Source: a virus. From it: a stretch of DNA of 64,000 nt. Positions within the stretch are counted from its first letter, which is position 1. Each line of letters starts with the position of its first letter. A program made the position numbers and the translations under genes. The notes beneath the pieces were generated by a model that saw only the letters and a list, made by a program, of their open reading frames with translations, was not told where the DNA came from and did no database searches. The stretch is from positions 1 through 64,000 of the IMG/VR virus record IMGVR_UViG_3300034284_002638. One strand, written 5' to 3'. Shown piece after piece: positions 56,443 through 64,000 of this stretch.

Positions 56443-56658
56443 TTATTGAACATAAGGCGGAGAAGGAATAATCTCTCCCTTGGGAGAAACAATCGCCCAA
56501 ACAGGATGCTTTGAACTCCATCCGCCCCCCAGCACATAGATCTTGCATCCTTTCATCTCGGGAGGAAGTTCGTACTCTCCGGTAACTTCAAGGTAGGGGG
56601 CGGGATCATGTGACACGCAGCCAGAAACGAAAAAAGCCAATAATAGGACGAATTTCAC
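56443..56658 (-). CDS. Small lipoprotein
   Basis: 71 aa with signal MKFVLLLAFFVSGC (lipobox VSGC), then SHDPAPYLEVTGEYELPPEM and IYVLGGGWSSKHPVWAIVSP. Likely anchored to a membrane. It overlaps the gene upstream by ATGA. Possible superinfection-exclusion role, unproven. Confidence 0.65.
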   Translation of the reverse strand: MKFVLLLAFFVSGCVSHDPAPYLEVTGEYELPPEMKGCKIYVLGGGWSSKHPVWAIVSPKGEIIPSPPYVQ

Positions 56659-57155
56659 TCGGAACCTCCGCGAACTATGTCGTTAACTCGATCATCCTTG
56701 TTTTTGAAAACTATGTCCGTATGAAGTTTGTCCATCTCCTTTCGAACCATATGTCCTCTGCTCATGGCGTTCTCGTGCGCCTTGTCCCACGCCTTGAGAT
56801 GCTGCTTTAGAAGAGTGACCTTGTGCTTGGCGCCTATGATCTCCCTCTTGGCCTCACACACATTTGAATCCTTCTTGGCGTTCGCCTCCGCCAACTTATC
56901 GGTACATCCCTCCTCCTTGCTTTTCTCGTACGAGGCTGCAAAAAGCACATCGTGCTCGTACTCTTTAAAAGCCAATATGGCCTCCGCCTCGGCAAGCTTC
57001 TGGCTGAAGTAGTCATACCATAGAGCCAGATTCTCCATGAAGTTATTAAGACTAATCTCGTTAAAGGCAAGTCTGGAGTTGTCCAGCGTTATGTCTTGCC
57101 CTCCGACCTTTATAGATGTCTGAACTTGCGGGGGCGAATTATCAAAATTTGTCAT
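56655..57155 (-). CDS. Helical protein, possible UvsY-like mediator
   Basis: 166 aa: LNNFMENLALWYDYFSQKLA, EAEAILAFKEYEHDVLFAAS, KVTLLKQHLKAWDKAHENAM, SRGHMVRKEMDKLHTDIVF. All-helical with an end 'AxSRGxxxR' like T4 UvsY (ALDAIKSRGFAIK). UvsY helps UvsX load onto ssDNA bound by gp32, and both partners exist here. The match is by pattern only. It overlaps the helicase gene by ATGA. Confidence 0.5.
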   Translation of the reverse strand: MTNFDNSPPQVQTSIKVGGQDITLDNSRLAFNEISLNNFMENLALWYDYFSQKLAEAEAILAFKEYEHDVLFAASYEKSKEEGCTDKLAEANAKKDSNVCEAKREIIGAKHKVTLLKQHLKAWDKAHENAMSRGHMVRKEMDKLHTDIVFKNKDDRVNDIVRGGSE

Positions 57156-58759
57156 GCTTCCTCCAAACTTGGTTGTATATCAGGCGAGTCAGGATCGTCA
57201 TATCCGACATCATCCTTAAACTTGCCTACCTTTTTCTTGAGTGTATCAACTTGGGCGTCGACATCCGAAGCCTTGTTGGTCTTCTTGAAAGAGTATTCGC
57301 GCCATATTTTATTGTATTCTGCTTCGCTTATCTGGTTCATCTGCAGGGTGTTTTTTGTGCCCTTGCCGCTCTCAAATTTAACCCAGCATGTAAATCTACT
57401 TTTTCCGTGTCGATGCTTGATGACAAATATCCTGCCTATGCCTGCTTCCTTTTCTGCCTGCATTTGGTTGATAGACCAACAGCCGTCAAGGGGCCGAATC
57501 TGTCCGTAAGAGTCCGCAAGGTTCGTGTCGTCTATGACTCCGTCCCCACCATGAAGGCCACCGTCCTTCTTTTGTGCTTCTCTGGCGTCCTTGTTCGGCT
57601 GCATGGCGGTGAATATGCAGATGTTATCCTCGGTCGCCAGACCTCTCAGATCCCTAACTATTCTGTATCTGGATTCATATGTCGGTATTCCAGGATAATC
57701 CTTCATCTCGCCGATGTAGTCAATCACGAGAAGATCCGGCTTAAAACCAACCATCTGAAGCTGCTGCATGTAAGCCCTGAGCGTGGCCACGGTCATGCTT
57801 CCGGCTGGAAACTGCTTTATGACAAGAGTGCGTTTGTCTTCGTGATCCTTGATGTGCTCTTCAAAAGCAGCCTTGACCTTGGTCTTGAGTTCCTGAAGTT
57901 TGTTGATATCAACCTCGGCGAGCTGGGCATCAAACCTTTCGGCTATCGCATCCTCGCCCATCTCGAGCGATATATACAAAACCCTTTTGCCAAGTTGCTT
58001 TACATTTTTGAGAGCGGCACCGACCAACGCAAGACTCTTTCCGCTTCCACTGAGGCCTATCCAAGAGTATATCTCGCCCCTGTGAGGTCCGCCTCCAAGA
58101 AGCGCGTCGTCTATCGCCTCAAACCCGCTCGTGAACCTCTCGCGGGTCTCCTCTTCCTTCTCCATCCTCGCATACCTCTCCTCAAAGGTATCGAAGTAGA
58201 TCAAGCCCTCCTCAAAATTTCTGTCCACAAGAAGCGCGTTCTTAAGGAGATCTTGAATCTTAGCCCATGTCGTCTCGCTTTCTGGGTCGCGACGAATCAA
58301 TCCAAGAGACTGGTCGAAAGCAGACTTAAGTCCCATCAACTTGGCAAAGTTAACTATCTTGTCTAAGAGACATTCTCTGGTCTCGAGGCCGGGTACATAT
58401 TTTTTGTAAATAAGTTCAGCTTCGGCAGTATAGTGAAACTTCGTCTGATCGTCCCTATTTGCGATCTTGTCCTTGACCTCCTGCATAACGAGGGTCTTGA
58501 TTGGAATCAACTTATATTTGTCTATGTAGTCAAAAAGAATTCTACAGATAAGCTGGTGTCGCTCATCTATAAAATAGGACGGCTTGATAAGGTCGCGACA
58601 CTGGGTGCAGAACCACCTGTCGTTCAACAGAAGGCCAACTATCGTCCTCTGGAAGTCCTCGTCCCATTGATATTTTTCATTGGATTCTTGGGCGTCCGGA
58701 TCCGTCAGCGCCTCAATCTCCATCTGCTCCTCGGGGGACAAGTATTCGTTTTCTTCCAT
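57152..58759 (-). CDS. DnaB/gp41-like replicative helicase
   Basis: 535 aa, longer than T4 gp41 (475). N-terminal DnaB-like helical domain (YQWDEDFQRTIVGLLLNDRW) and RecA-like C-terminal domain with Walker A IGLSGSGKSLALVGAAL, H1a/H2 LLVIDYIGEMKDYPGI, and ESRYRIVRDLRGLATED plus FVIKHRHGKSRFTCWVKFE. It unwinds duplex DNA 5' to 3' as a hexamer at the fork. No primase domain is fused. Confidence 0.9.
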   Translation of the reverse strand: MEENEYLSPEEQMEIEALTDPDAQESNEKYQWDEDFQRTIVGLLLNDRWFCTQCRDLIKPSYFIDERHQLICRILFDYIDKYKLIPIKTLVMQEVKDKIANRDDQTKFHYTAEAELIYKKYVPGLETRECLLDKIVNFAKLMGLKSAFDQSLGLIRRDPESETTWAKIQDLLKNALLVDRNFEEGLIYFDTFEERYARMEKEEETRERFTSGFEAIDDALLGGGPHRGEIYSWIGLSGSGKSLALVGAALKNVKQLGKRVLYISLEMGEDAIAERFDAQLAEVDINKLQELKTKVKAAFEEHIKDHEDKRTLVIKQFPAGSMTVATLRAYMQQLQMVGFKPDLLVIDYIGEMKDYPGIPTYESRYRIVRDLRGLATEDNICIFTAMQPNKDAREAQKKDGGLHGGDGVIDDTNLADSYGQIRPLDGCWSINQMQAEKEAGIGRIFVIKHRHGKSRFTCWVKFESGKGTKNTLQMNQISEAEYNKIWREYSFKKTNKASDVDAQVDTLKKKVGKFKDDVGYDDPDSPDIQPSLEEA

Positions 58760-58787
58760 TGTTGGCCTAATAGAGCGAGCGAAGGGT

Positions 58788-59822
58788 TCAGTTTTCGAAA
58801 ATTCTGTTGTGCGTGTTGTTCACTCTAATGAATTTGCAGCATTTGCTCAAGTCCTTGAGGCTCTCGGTGCCAACATATGTGCAAGTGCTTCTTAATCCAC
58901 CGAGAATTTCCTGGATGGTATGTTCTACAGGCCCCTTGTACGGAACTTTTGCGGAACGACCCTCGGAGGCTCTATAGTTCGCAACTCCTCCGTTGAACTT
59001 CTCCATAGCCTCCTTGCTGCTCATTCCGTAAAAATTCATGAAGGACTTCTTGCCGGACTGATCGTACTCCCAGTCGGCCTCGCACTCGTCGTGGCCCGCG
59101 AGCATACCACCGAGCATCACAAAGTCGGCTCCGGCGCCGAAGGCCTTGGCTATATCGCCAGGGCATGTGCAGCCTCCGTCGGCGACGATGTGTCCACGCA
59201 ATCCATGAGCGGCGTCTGCGCATTCAAGGCACGCACTAAGTTGGGGAAACCCCACGCCAGTTACGATTCTCGTGGTACAAGCCGAGCCTGGGCCTATTCC
59301 TATCTTGACAATATCCACTCCTCCCGAAAGCAACAGTTCTTGAACCATCTCCGGAGTGCAGACATTGCCGGCCATCAGAACAGAATCTTTGAACTTGTCC
59401 CTCAACTGCTTGCATTTTTCCACGAAAAACTTCGTATAACCGTTCGCCACATCAAGACAGATGTGCATGGGCGCGGAGCCGAATGCCTTTTGAAAGGCGG
59501 ACAACTTTTCAAAATCCTCGTCCTTGATCCCTAGGGTGTAAAAAGCTTGATCTTTTCGGAAAAATTCAACAAGTTGCTGAATTGAGTAGTGCTTATGCAA
59601 ACAAGTGGCCAAGCCAAATTTAGAAAAGACCTCACTCATGGCAAAGGTGCCGACCGTGCTCATGTTGGCCGCCACTATAGGAACGCCTTCCCAGTGAGAG
59701 CCGGAATTCAAAAAAGTGAATTTTCGGGTCAGTTCAACATTTCGGCGGCTTGGAGATTCAGACCTCTTCGGACAGATGAGAACATCCGAATAGTCCAGCT
59801 TCACTTCGTTTTCAATCCTCAT
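58788..59822 (-). CDS. guaC: GMP reductase
   Basis: 344 aa, matching GuaC (~347 aa). IMPDH/GMPR barrel signatures: [15 protein letters not shown], the catalytic Cys loop [40 protein letters not shown], and [28 protein letters not shown] is the GMPR-type flap. No CBS domain is present. It reduces GMP to IMP with NADPH, recycling guanine nucleotides to adenine. Unusual in a phage. It has its own sigma70-type promoter. Confidence 0.92.
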   Translation of the reverse strand: MRIENEVKLDYSDVLICPKRSESPSRRNVELTRKFTFLNSGSHWEGVPIVAANMSTVGTFAMSEVFSKFGLATCLHKHYSIQQLVEFFRKDQAFYTLGIKDEDFEKLSAFQKAFGSAPMHICLDVANGYTKFFVEKCKQLRDKFKDSVLMAGNVCTPEMVQELLLSGGVDIVKIGIGPGSACTTRIVTGVGFPQLSACLECADAAHGLRGHIVADGGCTCPGDIAKAFGAGADFVMLGGMLAGHDECEADWEYDQSGKKSFMNFYGMSSKEAMEKFNGGVANYRASEGRSAKVPYKGPVEHTIQEILGGLRSTCTYVGTESLKDLSKCCKFIRVNNTHNRIFEN

Positions 59823-59841
59823 GTCAACACCTCATTGCCCA

Positions 59842-59870
59842 AATTTAACACACATCATTTTTTTTGTCAA
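59842..59870 (-). promoter_or_regulatory. Sigma70-type promoter of guaC
   Basis: On the minus strand TTGACA and TAAATT are 17 bp apart, ending ~20 bp before the guaC start. A run of A in the spacer resembles an UP-like element. It implies early expression. Confidence 0.7.
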
Positions 59871-59888
59871 TTGAACTTGTTTAACAAT

Positions 59889-60167
59889 ATGGGAAGAAAA
59901 AAGAAAATTATAGACAAGGTCATAAAGAAAAAGGTAGACAAAAGATGCAAGTTCTGCGGAGAAGAGGAATACTGCTTGCTTGATGTTCACAGGATAGTGC
60001 CCGGGTCATCGGGCGGAAAATACACCGAGACAAATACAGTCACCTCATGCAGCAACTGTCATCGAAAAATACATGATGGAAAAATCAAAATTGACAGAAA
60101 GTACCCTTCAACAAAAGGATGGGTTCTGCATTATTTTGACGAAAAAGGAATAGAACACTGGGACTAG
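59889..60167 (+). CDS. HNH endonuclease
   Basis: 92 aa. Basic N-terminus (GRKKKIIDKVIKKKVDKR), then the HNH core: CKFCG, DVHRIVPGSSGG and CSNCHRKIHDGK with two CxxC pairs holding zinc. It probably nicks or cuts DNA; could be a free-standing homing enzyme or a packaging-associated nuclease. It is plus strand between two minus-strand genes, typical of a mobile insertion. Converges with 4-nt overlap. Confidence 0.8.
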   Translation: MGRKKKIIDKVIKKKVDKRCKFCGEEEYCLLDVHRIVPGSSGGKYTETNTVTSCSNCHRKIHDGKIKIDRKYPSTKGWVLHYFDEKGIEHWD

Positions 60168-60721
60168 TTCCCGCCAAGGTAATCAAATTCCGACAGAGAA
60201 ACCATGCCGGTTCTTATGCTCTTTTCTCTCGTGATTCTCTTTCCAAGAGATTTTTGGGCATTCCATGTGATTGCCTTGCAGTAAGTTGCAAACTTAGAGT
60301 CCATTTTCAAATGGGCTTTTTTGTTGGGCCTTTCCTTGGCCGGAACCAATACCTTAGAAAGTTTATCCAGCATCTTCTCTTGGTGCGGACCAAACTTCTG
60401 CTTGTTGGCGCCATGCCTTGTCTTGTTTTTCCATAAATTGGCAAGCCTTTTCAAAACTGACTTGATTACGGGATCCTTGGCGTACTTCTTGCAAGCCTCA
60501 AAGCAAGCCTCAATATAACACTGCCTTTTGTAATACGAGGCCGCTCGCAAAAGAGCCATTCGCATATCTTGCGCTATATCTTCCTGGCTGTCGGTGTGGT
60601 TGTTGCGAGTGTTTTTCTTTATCAACTGCCACGCTTGGTATTCACAAAGTTCTCCAAACTTGCTGTCTAAAAGCAAATATTCCTCTTCTGTAACCGGAAA
60701 AGAATCTTGAATTATCTTCAT
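60164..60721 (-). CDS. Possible phage sigma-like factor
   Basis: 185 aa: ELCEYQAWQLIKKNTRNNHT, SQEDIAQDMRMALLRAASYY (like sigma region 2.1-2.2 helices), KRQCYIEACFEACKKYAKDP, and a basic second half (LANLWKNKTRHGANKQKFGP). Late sigma factors of T4-like phages (gp55) have such region-2-only architecture. The promoter-reading region is not certain. Position next to the DNA polymerase with 4-nt overlap agrees with replication-coupled late transcription. Confidence 0.45.
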   Translation of the reverse strand: MKIIQDSFPVTEEEYLLLDSKFGELCEYQAWQLIKKNTRNNHTDSQEDIAQDMRMALLRAASYYKRQCYIEACFEACKKYAKDPVIKSVLKRLANLWKNKTRHGANKQKFGPHQEKMLDKLSKVLVPAKERPNKKAHLKMDSKFATYCKAITWNAQKSLGKRITREKSIRTGMVSLSEFDYLGGN

Positions 60722-62040
60722 GCTGGAACTCCTTCTTTTATATTTTGCATATCATTCAAGCTGTGTCCGAACTTACAAGTTGTTTTTAGTCTGAGTCCTG
60801 GGAACATAGGATCTTCCTCCTCCAAGGCGGCAGATCCTATCTCTTGGATAAATCCGACTTCGTTCTTGTTGCAAAGGACACAATAACCGTCATGTACATG
60901 AAAGCAGATGCCTGCCTTGCCCGAAAGGGCTTCGTGCAAACGCACCAGTTTTCTCAAACAAATCATGCTCGCTGGCGACTGGATACAAAAATTTTTAATC
61001 TTGTACAGTTCGTGGTCTTCAAATTTTCTTCTCCGACCAAAAACATCAGTCGCCGTGTTGTTGCCATCGGTGGTCTGGGAGTTAACCCAGTCAAAGGCAA
61101 CGGGAAAGGTACTATTTAGCTTATATATGAGTTTGGAAGCAATTTCTTCCTTTATGCCCAACTTCTTGGAGAGAGACCTAGCTCCTTGTCCGAAAACAAC
61201 GGGAAGAAATATATTCTTACACAATGTCCGGTGAGAATCGGTTGGATGATCTTGCTGCGTAATCCTACTCCATATCTCCCTATACAAGTCCTTGCCGGAG
61301 TCTAATATCCCTGCAAGGGCAGCATCTCTGCTGAGCCACTGGAGAACATTTACCTCCATGTTCTTATAGTCAAAGTATACGAAAACTTCATCATAGTCTT
61401 TTGGCCTCAGATTGGCTTTCTCATTGGCTCCTATCGAATGAGGGTTATAGGAGGAGAGGCCGTTTTTTACCGCCTTGAGACGCCCGTTTATCTGGCCTTC
61501 TATAACATATGTCGGATATACGCACCTTCTTTTCGCATTGTCTATTAAACAATGCGTTTCAATGTCAGGCATGACCTTGGAAAACAAGGGACGATAGACC
61601 GACCGATAAAAATCGCAAAATCGAGTCCAGCCAGATTCGTTCATGGCCGCACGAAGAATAGCGGCGGCGGAGTTAAATGTTTTAGGCTTGTCTAGCGGAA
61701 AACCGAAATAAGAACAAATGATTGATATGTCGTAGATTCGGCCGACCATCTCTAGGTCTATTTCCGTCTTTCCCTTGAGATAGGTGAACAAATCCTTGAT
61801 GCCCCAGCACATAACCACGCTATTCTCGTCAATAAAATGATAAAGAGAAGAGGCGAGGTAGGAAGAACTTTCAACATCGGCCAAAGAAAGGGACGCCTTC
61901 TTCCCGCCATAATGCAAAACAAGTTCGACACACTCCTCGGAACTCGTCCAGTCCGGACACTCCTTGGAAAGGTAAAGGTAGAGATCCTTCCCCTTCAGCT
62001 GCGGCAGAACTTCTGCGAATTCGGTCATGGTTAAAATCAT
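60718..62040 (-). CDS. Family-A DNA polymerase, altered motif C
   Basis: 440 aa, only the polymerase part plus ~110 N-terminal residues. Motif A is VYFDYKNMEVNVLQWLS (catalytic Asp, Glu kept), motif B TLCKNIFLPVVFGQGARSL (Lys kept; Phe for Tyr), motif C FHVHDGYCVL, where the usual HDE is HDG. No complete 3'-5' exonuclease motif is seen. It is the probable replicative polymerase given SSB and helicase nearby, though a repair role is possible. Met5 is an alternative start. Confidence 0.85.
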   Translation of the reverse strand: MILTMTEFAEVLPQLKGKDLYLYLSKECPDWTSSEECVELVLHYGGKKASLSLADVESSSYLASSLYHFIDENSVVMCWGIKDLFTYLKGKTEIDLEMVGRIYDISIICSYFGFPLDKPKTFNSAAAILRAAMNESGWTRFCDFYRSVYRPLFSKVMPDIETHCLIDNAKRRCVYPTYVIEGQINGRLKAVKNGLSSYNPHSIGANEKANLRPKDYDEVFVYFDYKNMEVNVLQWLSRDAALAGILDSGKDLYREIWSRITQQDHPTDSHRTLCKNIFLPVVFGQGARSLSKKLGIKEEIASKLIYKLNSTFPVAFDWVNSQTTDGNNTATDVFGRRRKFEDHELYKIKNFCIQSPASMICLRKLVRLHEALSGKAGICFHVHDGYCVLCNKNEVGFIQEIGSAALEEEDPMFPGLRLKTTCKFGHSLNDMQNIKEGVPA

Positions 62041-62072
62041 ACCCGAAAAGGTTTTTTAAATCCAGAGAGATC

Positions 62073-62282
62073 TCACCGCTTGTACAGAGAATACAAGAGA
62101 TTTTTATCTAAATCCTTCAAGGACTTGACTTGGTAGAAGCGAAGTATTGCCATTTCATAAGTGATTCCCTTCCTCTCGGCCAATCTTCTTATGTTCCTCC
62201 TCAATCCCTTGTTCGTCTTCTTACTCTTGCAGGAACTCTTCCAAACAATCTCGGGAACAAGTCTCTTAATATCTTCTTGCAT
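62073..62282 (-). CDS. Small basic protein
   Basis: 69 aa from MQEDIKRLVPEIVWKSSCKS, rich in Lys/Arg (KKTNKGLRRNIRRLAERKG) with helix ITYEMAILRFYQVKSLKDLD. AGAGGAACAAAGGA lies upstream of the ATG. The start at the internal Met is preferred: the upstream in-frame ATG falls inside the structured RNA. Helical and basic, possibly nucleic-acid binding. Confidence 0.65.
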   Translation of the reverse strand: MQEDIKRLVPEIVWKSSCKSKKTNKGLRRNIRRLAERKGITYEMAILRFYQVKSLKDLDKNLLYSLYKR

Positions 62283-62317
62283 CTTCAATCCTTTGTTCCT
62301 CTGAGAATTATGTTTGT

Positions 62318-62660
62318 GTAAACCGGGGGCCATCCCTTAGGGTACACCCTTAATAGAACCTATTCTTTATGATCGAATATGGTCTATTTCAGGATGTGCC
62401 CTAAAGTTCATTCTTCCTTTTGATCCTTTGCAAGTCCCCCGGCTTGAATTATACGACTTTTATTTTTGTACCCATTACGGACCGTGACCCAGGCCCCATG
62501 ACGCATCAAACTAGCGTCGGGTTACACGGGAAAACGCATAGATTTCTCTATGCCAAAAGTCTTTCATCAAGCGGTTCTGCCCCTTAGTTATTTCATACGC
62601 ATCTCAGCGTAAGGCGTAGGACTACAAGGTCGTATAGGACCTTGCGTTCGTGACCCAACA
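62318..62660 (-). ncRNA. Candidate large structured RNA
   Basis: In a 500-bp stretch with no gene, the minus-strand transcript can form: AAGGTC/GACCTT (62626-62643), TACGC/GCGTA (62596-62618), GCATAGA-GAAA-TCTATGC with a GNRA tetraloop (62536-62553), GTAACCC/GGGTAC closing two hairpins (GACGC/GCGTC and GGGCC/GGTCC), a 10-bp helix AAGCCGGGGG/CCCCCGGTTT (62445-62436 with 62329-62320), and inside it a ~70-nt arm of about 15 pairs plus further helices (62336-62409). G-U pairs occur only when the minus strand is read, which fixes orientation. It ends ~35 nt before the small basic gene, so could be a free RNA or its leader. No known class recognised. Confidence 0.7.
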
Positions 62661-62784
62661 CGATGATCAATCGGTTTTTTGAAGTTCAAGGTTGAAGTTT
62701 TCGGTTTCTTAGGTTATAGTAGTTCATGTTCAAGTTTTCGTTGCCGCGAATCATATCTAATTCCGTTCAAATTGCAAGGTCAAA

Positions 62785-63465
62785 ATGAGAGAGCTAGAGC
62801 CCATCCTCAAGTACAAGATGGACGAGGTCGAGTCCAAGGCCTACAAAATAGCGATAATGTGGCAAGAAGAATGCGAGAGAGAGCTGCCCAAAGAACAGAC
62901 CGTCAAGCTCAAGAAAAACTCAGACCCCAGAAAATCTACGCTTTTTAAATACTGCTACAAACTTGCCAAGGAAATGAAGGGGATATTGCCCGATAACGAT
63001 TTCAGGTTTTATATAAGGGCTCAAATACAGATCCTCAAAAGCATTAGAGAAGGCGAAATTCACGCATTGGTGGAGCCTCATTGTCTTGTAGGCGAAAAGG
63101 CATGGAAAAGATGGAAGGTTTGGAAAAGCAAGTACCAGAGAAAATTGAGAGAATCCTTGACCTCCGATGAAATGGAAATATCAGCAAAGGACTCAAAGGT
63201 CATCGGAGACCTGGAGAATTCATTCAATCTCCTTTCTAGAAGGGGATGTCTTGTTTTTGAAGAATTAGAAAAGAATCAAGAAAACATAGGCAGATGGGTC
63301 AGCAATGGAGAATTATCTTGCTATTACATGGTTATTTCTCCTTGGATGAGAAAAATATTTGGAGATTTAGATGAATTCAATTTTGACAAGACATACTACA
63401 GATCCGCAATAAATCCTCATATTGATCAATTTTTTAGGACCAAGTTCAGCCATGAGTATCTTTGA
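62785..63465 (+). CDS. Phage protein, unknown
   Basis: 226 aa, helical and charged: ELEPILKYKMDEVESKAYKI, PRKSTLFKYCYKLAKEMKGI, EKAWKRWKVWKSKYQRKLRE, then GRWVSNGELSCYYMVISPWM. The sequence resembles hypothetical proteins of T4-like phages of aquatic hosts. No motif tells its function. Starts after the structured-RNA region; overlaps the following gene by 14 nt. Confidence 0.65.
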   Translation: MRELEPILKYKMDEVESKAYKIAIMWQEECERELPKEQTVKLKKNSDPRKSTLFKYCYKLAKEMKGILPDNDFRFYIRAQIQILKSIREGEIHALVEPHCLVGEKAWKRWKVWKSKYQRKLRESLTSDEMEISAKDSKVIGDLENSFNLLSRRGCLVFEELEKNQENIGRWVSNGELSCYYMVISPWMRKIFGDLDEFNFDKTYYRSAINPHIDQFFRTKFSHEYL

Positions 63466-63862
63466 TAAAGATGATGAAAATAAAGATGATATAACTAGGT
63501 TTCAAATACTTAATAAGAGAGGCTCTTACTTTGTCATGTACAAAGGGTGGGCCTACAATCTCTCTCCCTCATCATATACTCAGATGAGTCTTTCCCCCGC
63601 GATCCTTGGTGTGGATTCTTTTTTGAAAGAAGGATCAAAAATAAAAGGAATTGACGGTAACTTAACGCTGGCGAGTTGCCCAGACTGGTTTTTGGGCTGT
63701 GATGTTAGGATAGAATTTCAAGAAAGGCTTCTTGACGGATGGGTTTATTCGCTCCATGCCGAGTCACTTAATGTAAAAAACTTTCACAGAGTTTGGATAT
63801 GTCCATACTTGAAGTTCTTTTTTGAAAATCCTCCACCTAAGCTTTTCCTATCCTTGGAATGA
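63452..63862 (+). CDS. Phage protein, unknown
   Basis: 136 aa from MSIFDKDDENKDDITRFQIL. An upstream in-frame ATG is less likely because it lies well inside the previous gene. Beta-rich with many aromatic residues (KRGSYFVMYKGWAYNLSPSS; CPDWFLGCDVRIEFQERLL; FHRVWICPYLKFFF). Converges with the partial minus-strand gene. Unknown function. Confidence 0.65.
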   Translation: MSIFDKDDENKDDITRFQILNKRGSYFVMYKGWAYNLSPSSYTQMSLSPAILGVDSFLKEGSKIKGIDGNLTLASCPDWFLGCDVRIEFQERLLDGWVYSLHAESLNVKNFHRVWICPYLKFFFENPPPKLFLSLE

Positions 63863-64000
63863 TTTGGGATGCACAAGATAAGCCTCGTCGGCCACGGTGA
63901 GATATATCGACTCCTCATCTATCTTCAAACATAGCGAAGAAAGGAATTCAACAAAGTGCTTGAATTTTTCATCGCCATGAAATGCAACTTCGTATCGCTC
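63848..64000 (-). CDS. Partial CDS (3' end only), unknown
   Basis: The last 50 codons of a minus-strand gene entering from the right edge: visible ERYEVAFHGDEKFKHFVEFL and DEESIYLTVADEAYLVHPKS. Overlaps the convergent gene's end by 15 bp. Too short to classify. Confidence 0.6.
   Translation of the reverse strand, partial: ERYEVAFHGDEKFKHFVEFLSSLCLKIDEESIYLTVADEAYLVHPKSFQG

Noticed and set aside
57116-58366. A 416-codon open frame on the plus strand
   Set aside because: It is antisense to the DnaB-like helicase and a product of codon bias, with no recognisable domain.
62318-62660. tRNA, tmRNA or RNase P RNA
   Set aside because: No cloverleaf with a GTTCRANNC arm, no tmRNA tag frame and no RNase P core motifs could be found on either strand.

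Overview
The window reads as part of a large tailed-phage genome, probably a T4-like myovirus of a Gram-negative host, or an equally large metagenomic phage contig. It carries a compact replication and recombination set: RecA/UvsX-like recombinase, gp32-like ssDNA-binding protein, DnaB/gp41-like helicase, family-A DNA polymerase, Ski2-like helicase and HNH nuclease. It also has nucleotide enzymes (ThyX, dNMP kinase-like, GMP reductase) and many proteins of the kind conserved among T4-like phages. HldE (ADP-heptose synthesis) and many glycosyltransferases point to an LPS-bearing host. No rRNA, tRNA, capsid, tail-tube, portal or terminase gene is recognisable here.

Left arm (1-18.5 kb, minus strand): glycosyltransferases including a 954-aa multidomain enzyme, a secreted protein, a ClpP-like protease, then a complete PrkA - DUF444 - SpoVR operon. 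The SpoVR gene is split by a 412-residue intein and the DUF444 gene appears to start at ATT. Further up are a FmdB-type zinc ribbon, small conserved phage genes, HldE, ThyX, two more glycosyltransferases and a cupin: a cell-surface and nucleotide-metabolism cassette.

Central island (18.6-43.0 kb, plus strand): a very dense run of about 70 small genes, most starting on the stop codon of the previous one (ATGA, GTGA, TTGA). At least 32 belong to one highly diverged paralogous family, called here the KALVLG family. Members carry an N-terminal helix, a W-x-x-Y-L-x-x-(I/L)-G-C element about mid-way and a C-terminal signature close to (I/V)PKELAxKALVLGxLP. Other genes in the island are also duplicated, some as syntenic pairs. 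The island holds a TnpB-only IS605-type element with LE-like and RE hairpins, a second decayed RE copy at the island's left border, a 140-nt multi-stem element bounded by 11-bp inverted repeats, and a sub-block resembling genes of enterobacterial phages. The island lies between minus-strand genes on both sides and looks like a recombining accessory region. The KALVLG family is the best candidate in this window for an undescribed system; its function is unknown.

Right arm (43.0-64.0 kb, mostly minus strand): a TnsA-like nuclease, a dNMP kinase-like protein, Cys-rich and Pro/Ser/Thr repeat proteins, a Ski2-like helicase, RecA, gp32-like SSB, a glycosyltransferase, a methyltransferase-like protein, an HhH-GPD glycosylase, the replicative helicase, GMP reductase, HNH, a possible sigma-like protein and the DNA polymerase. 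Between the polymerase side and two plus-strand genes is a 500-bp region without a gene that folds, on the minus strand, into a large multi-stem RNA with a GAAA tetraloop, long helices and G-U pairs. It is a strong candidate for a new structured RNA.
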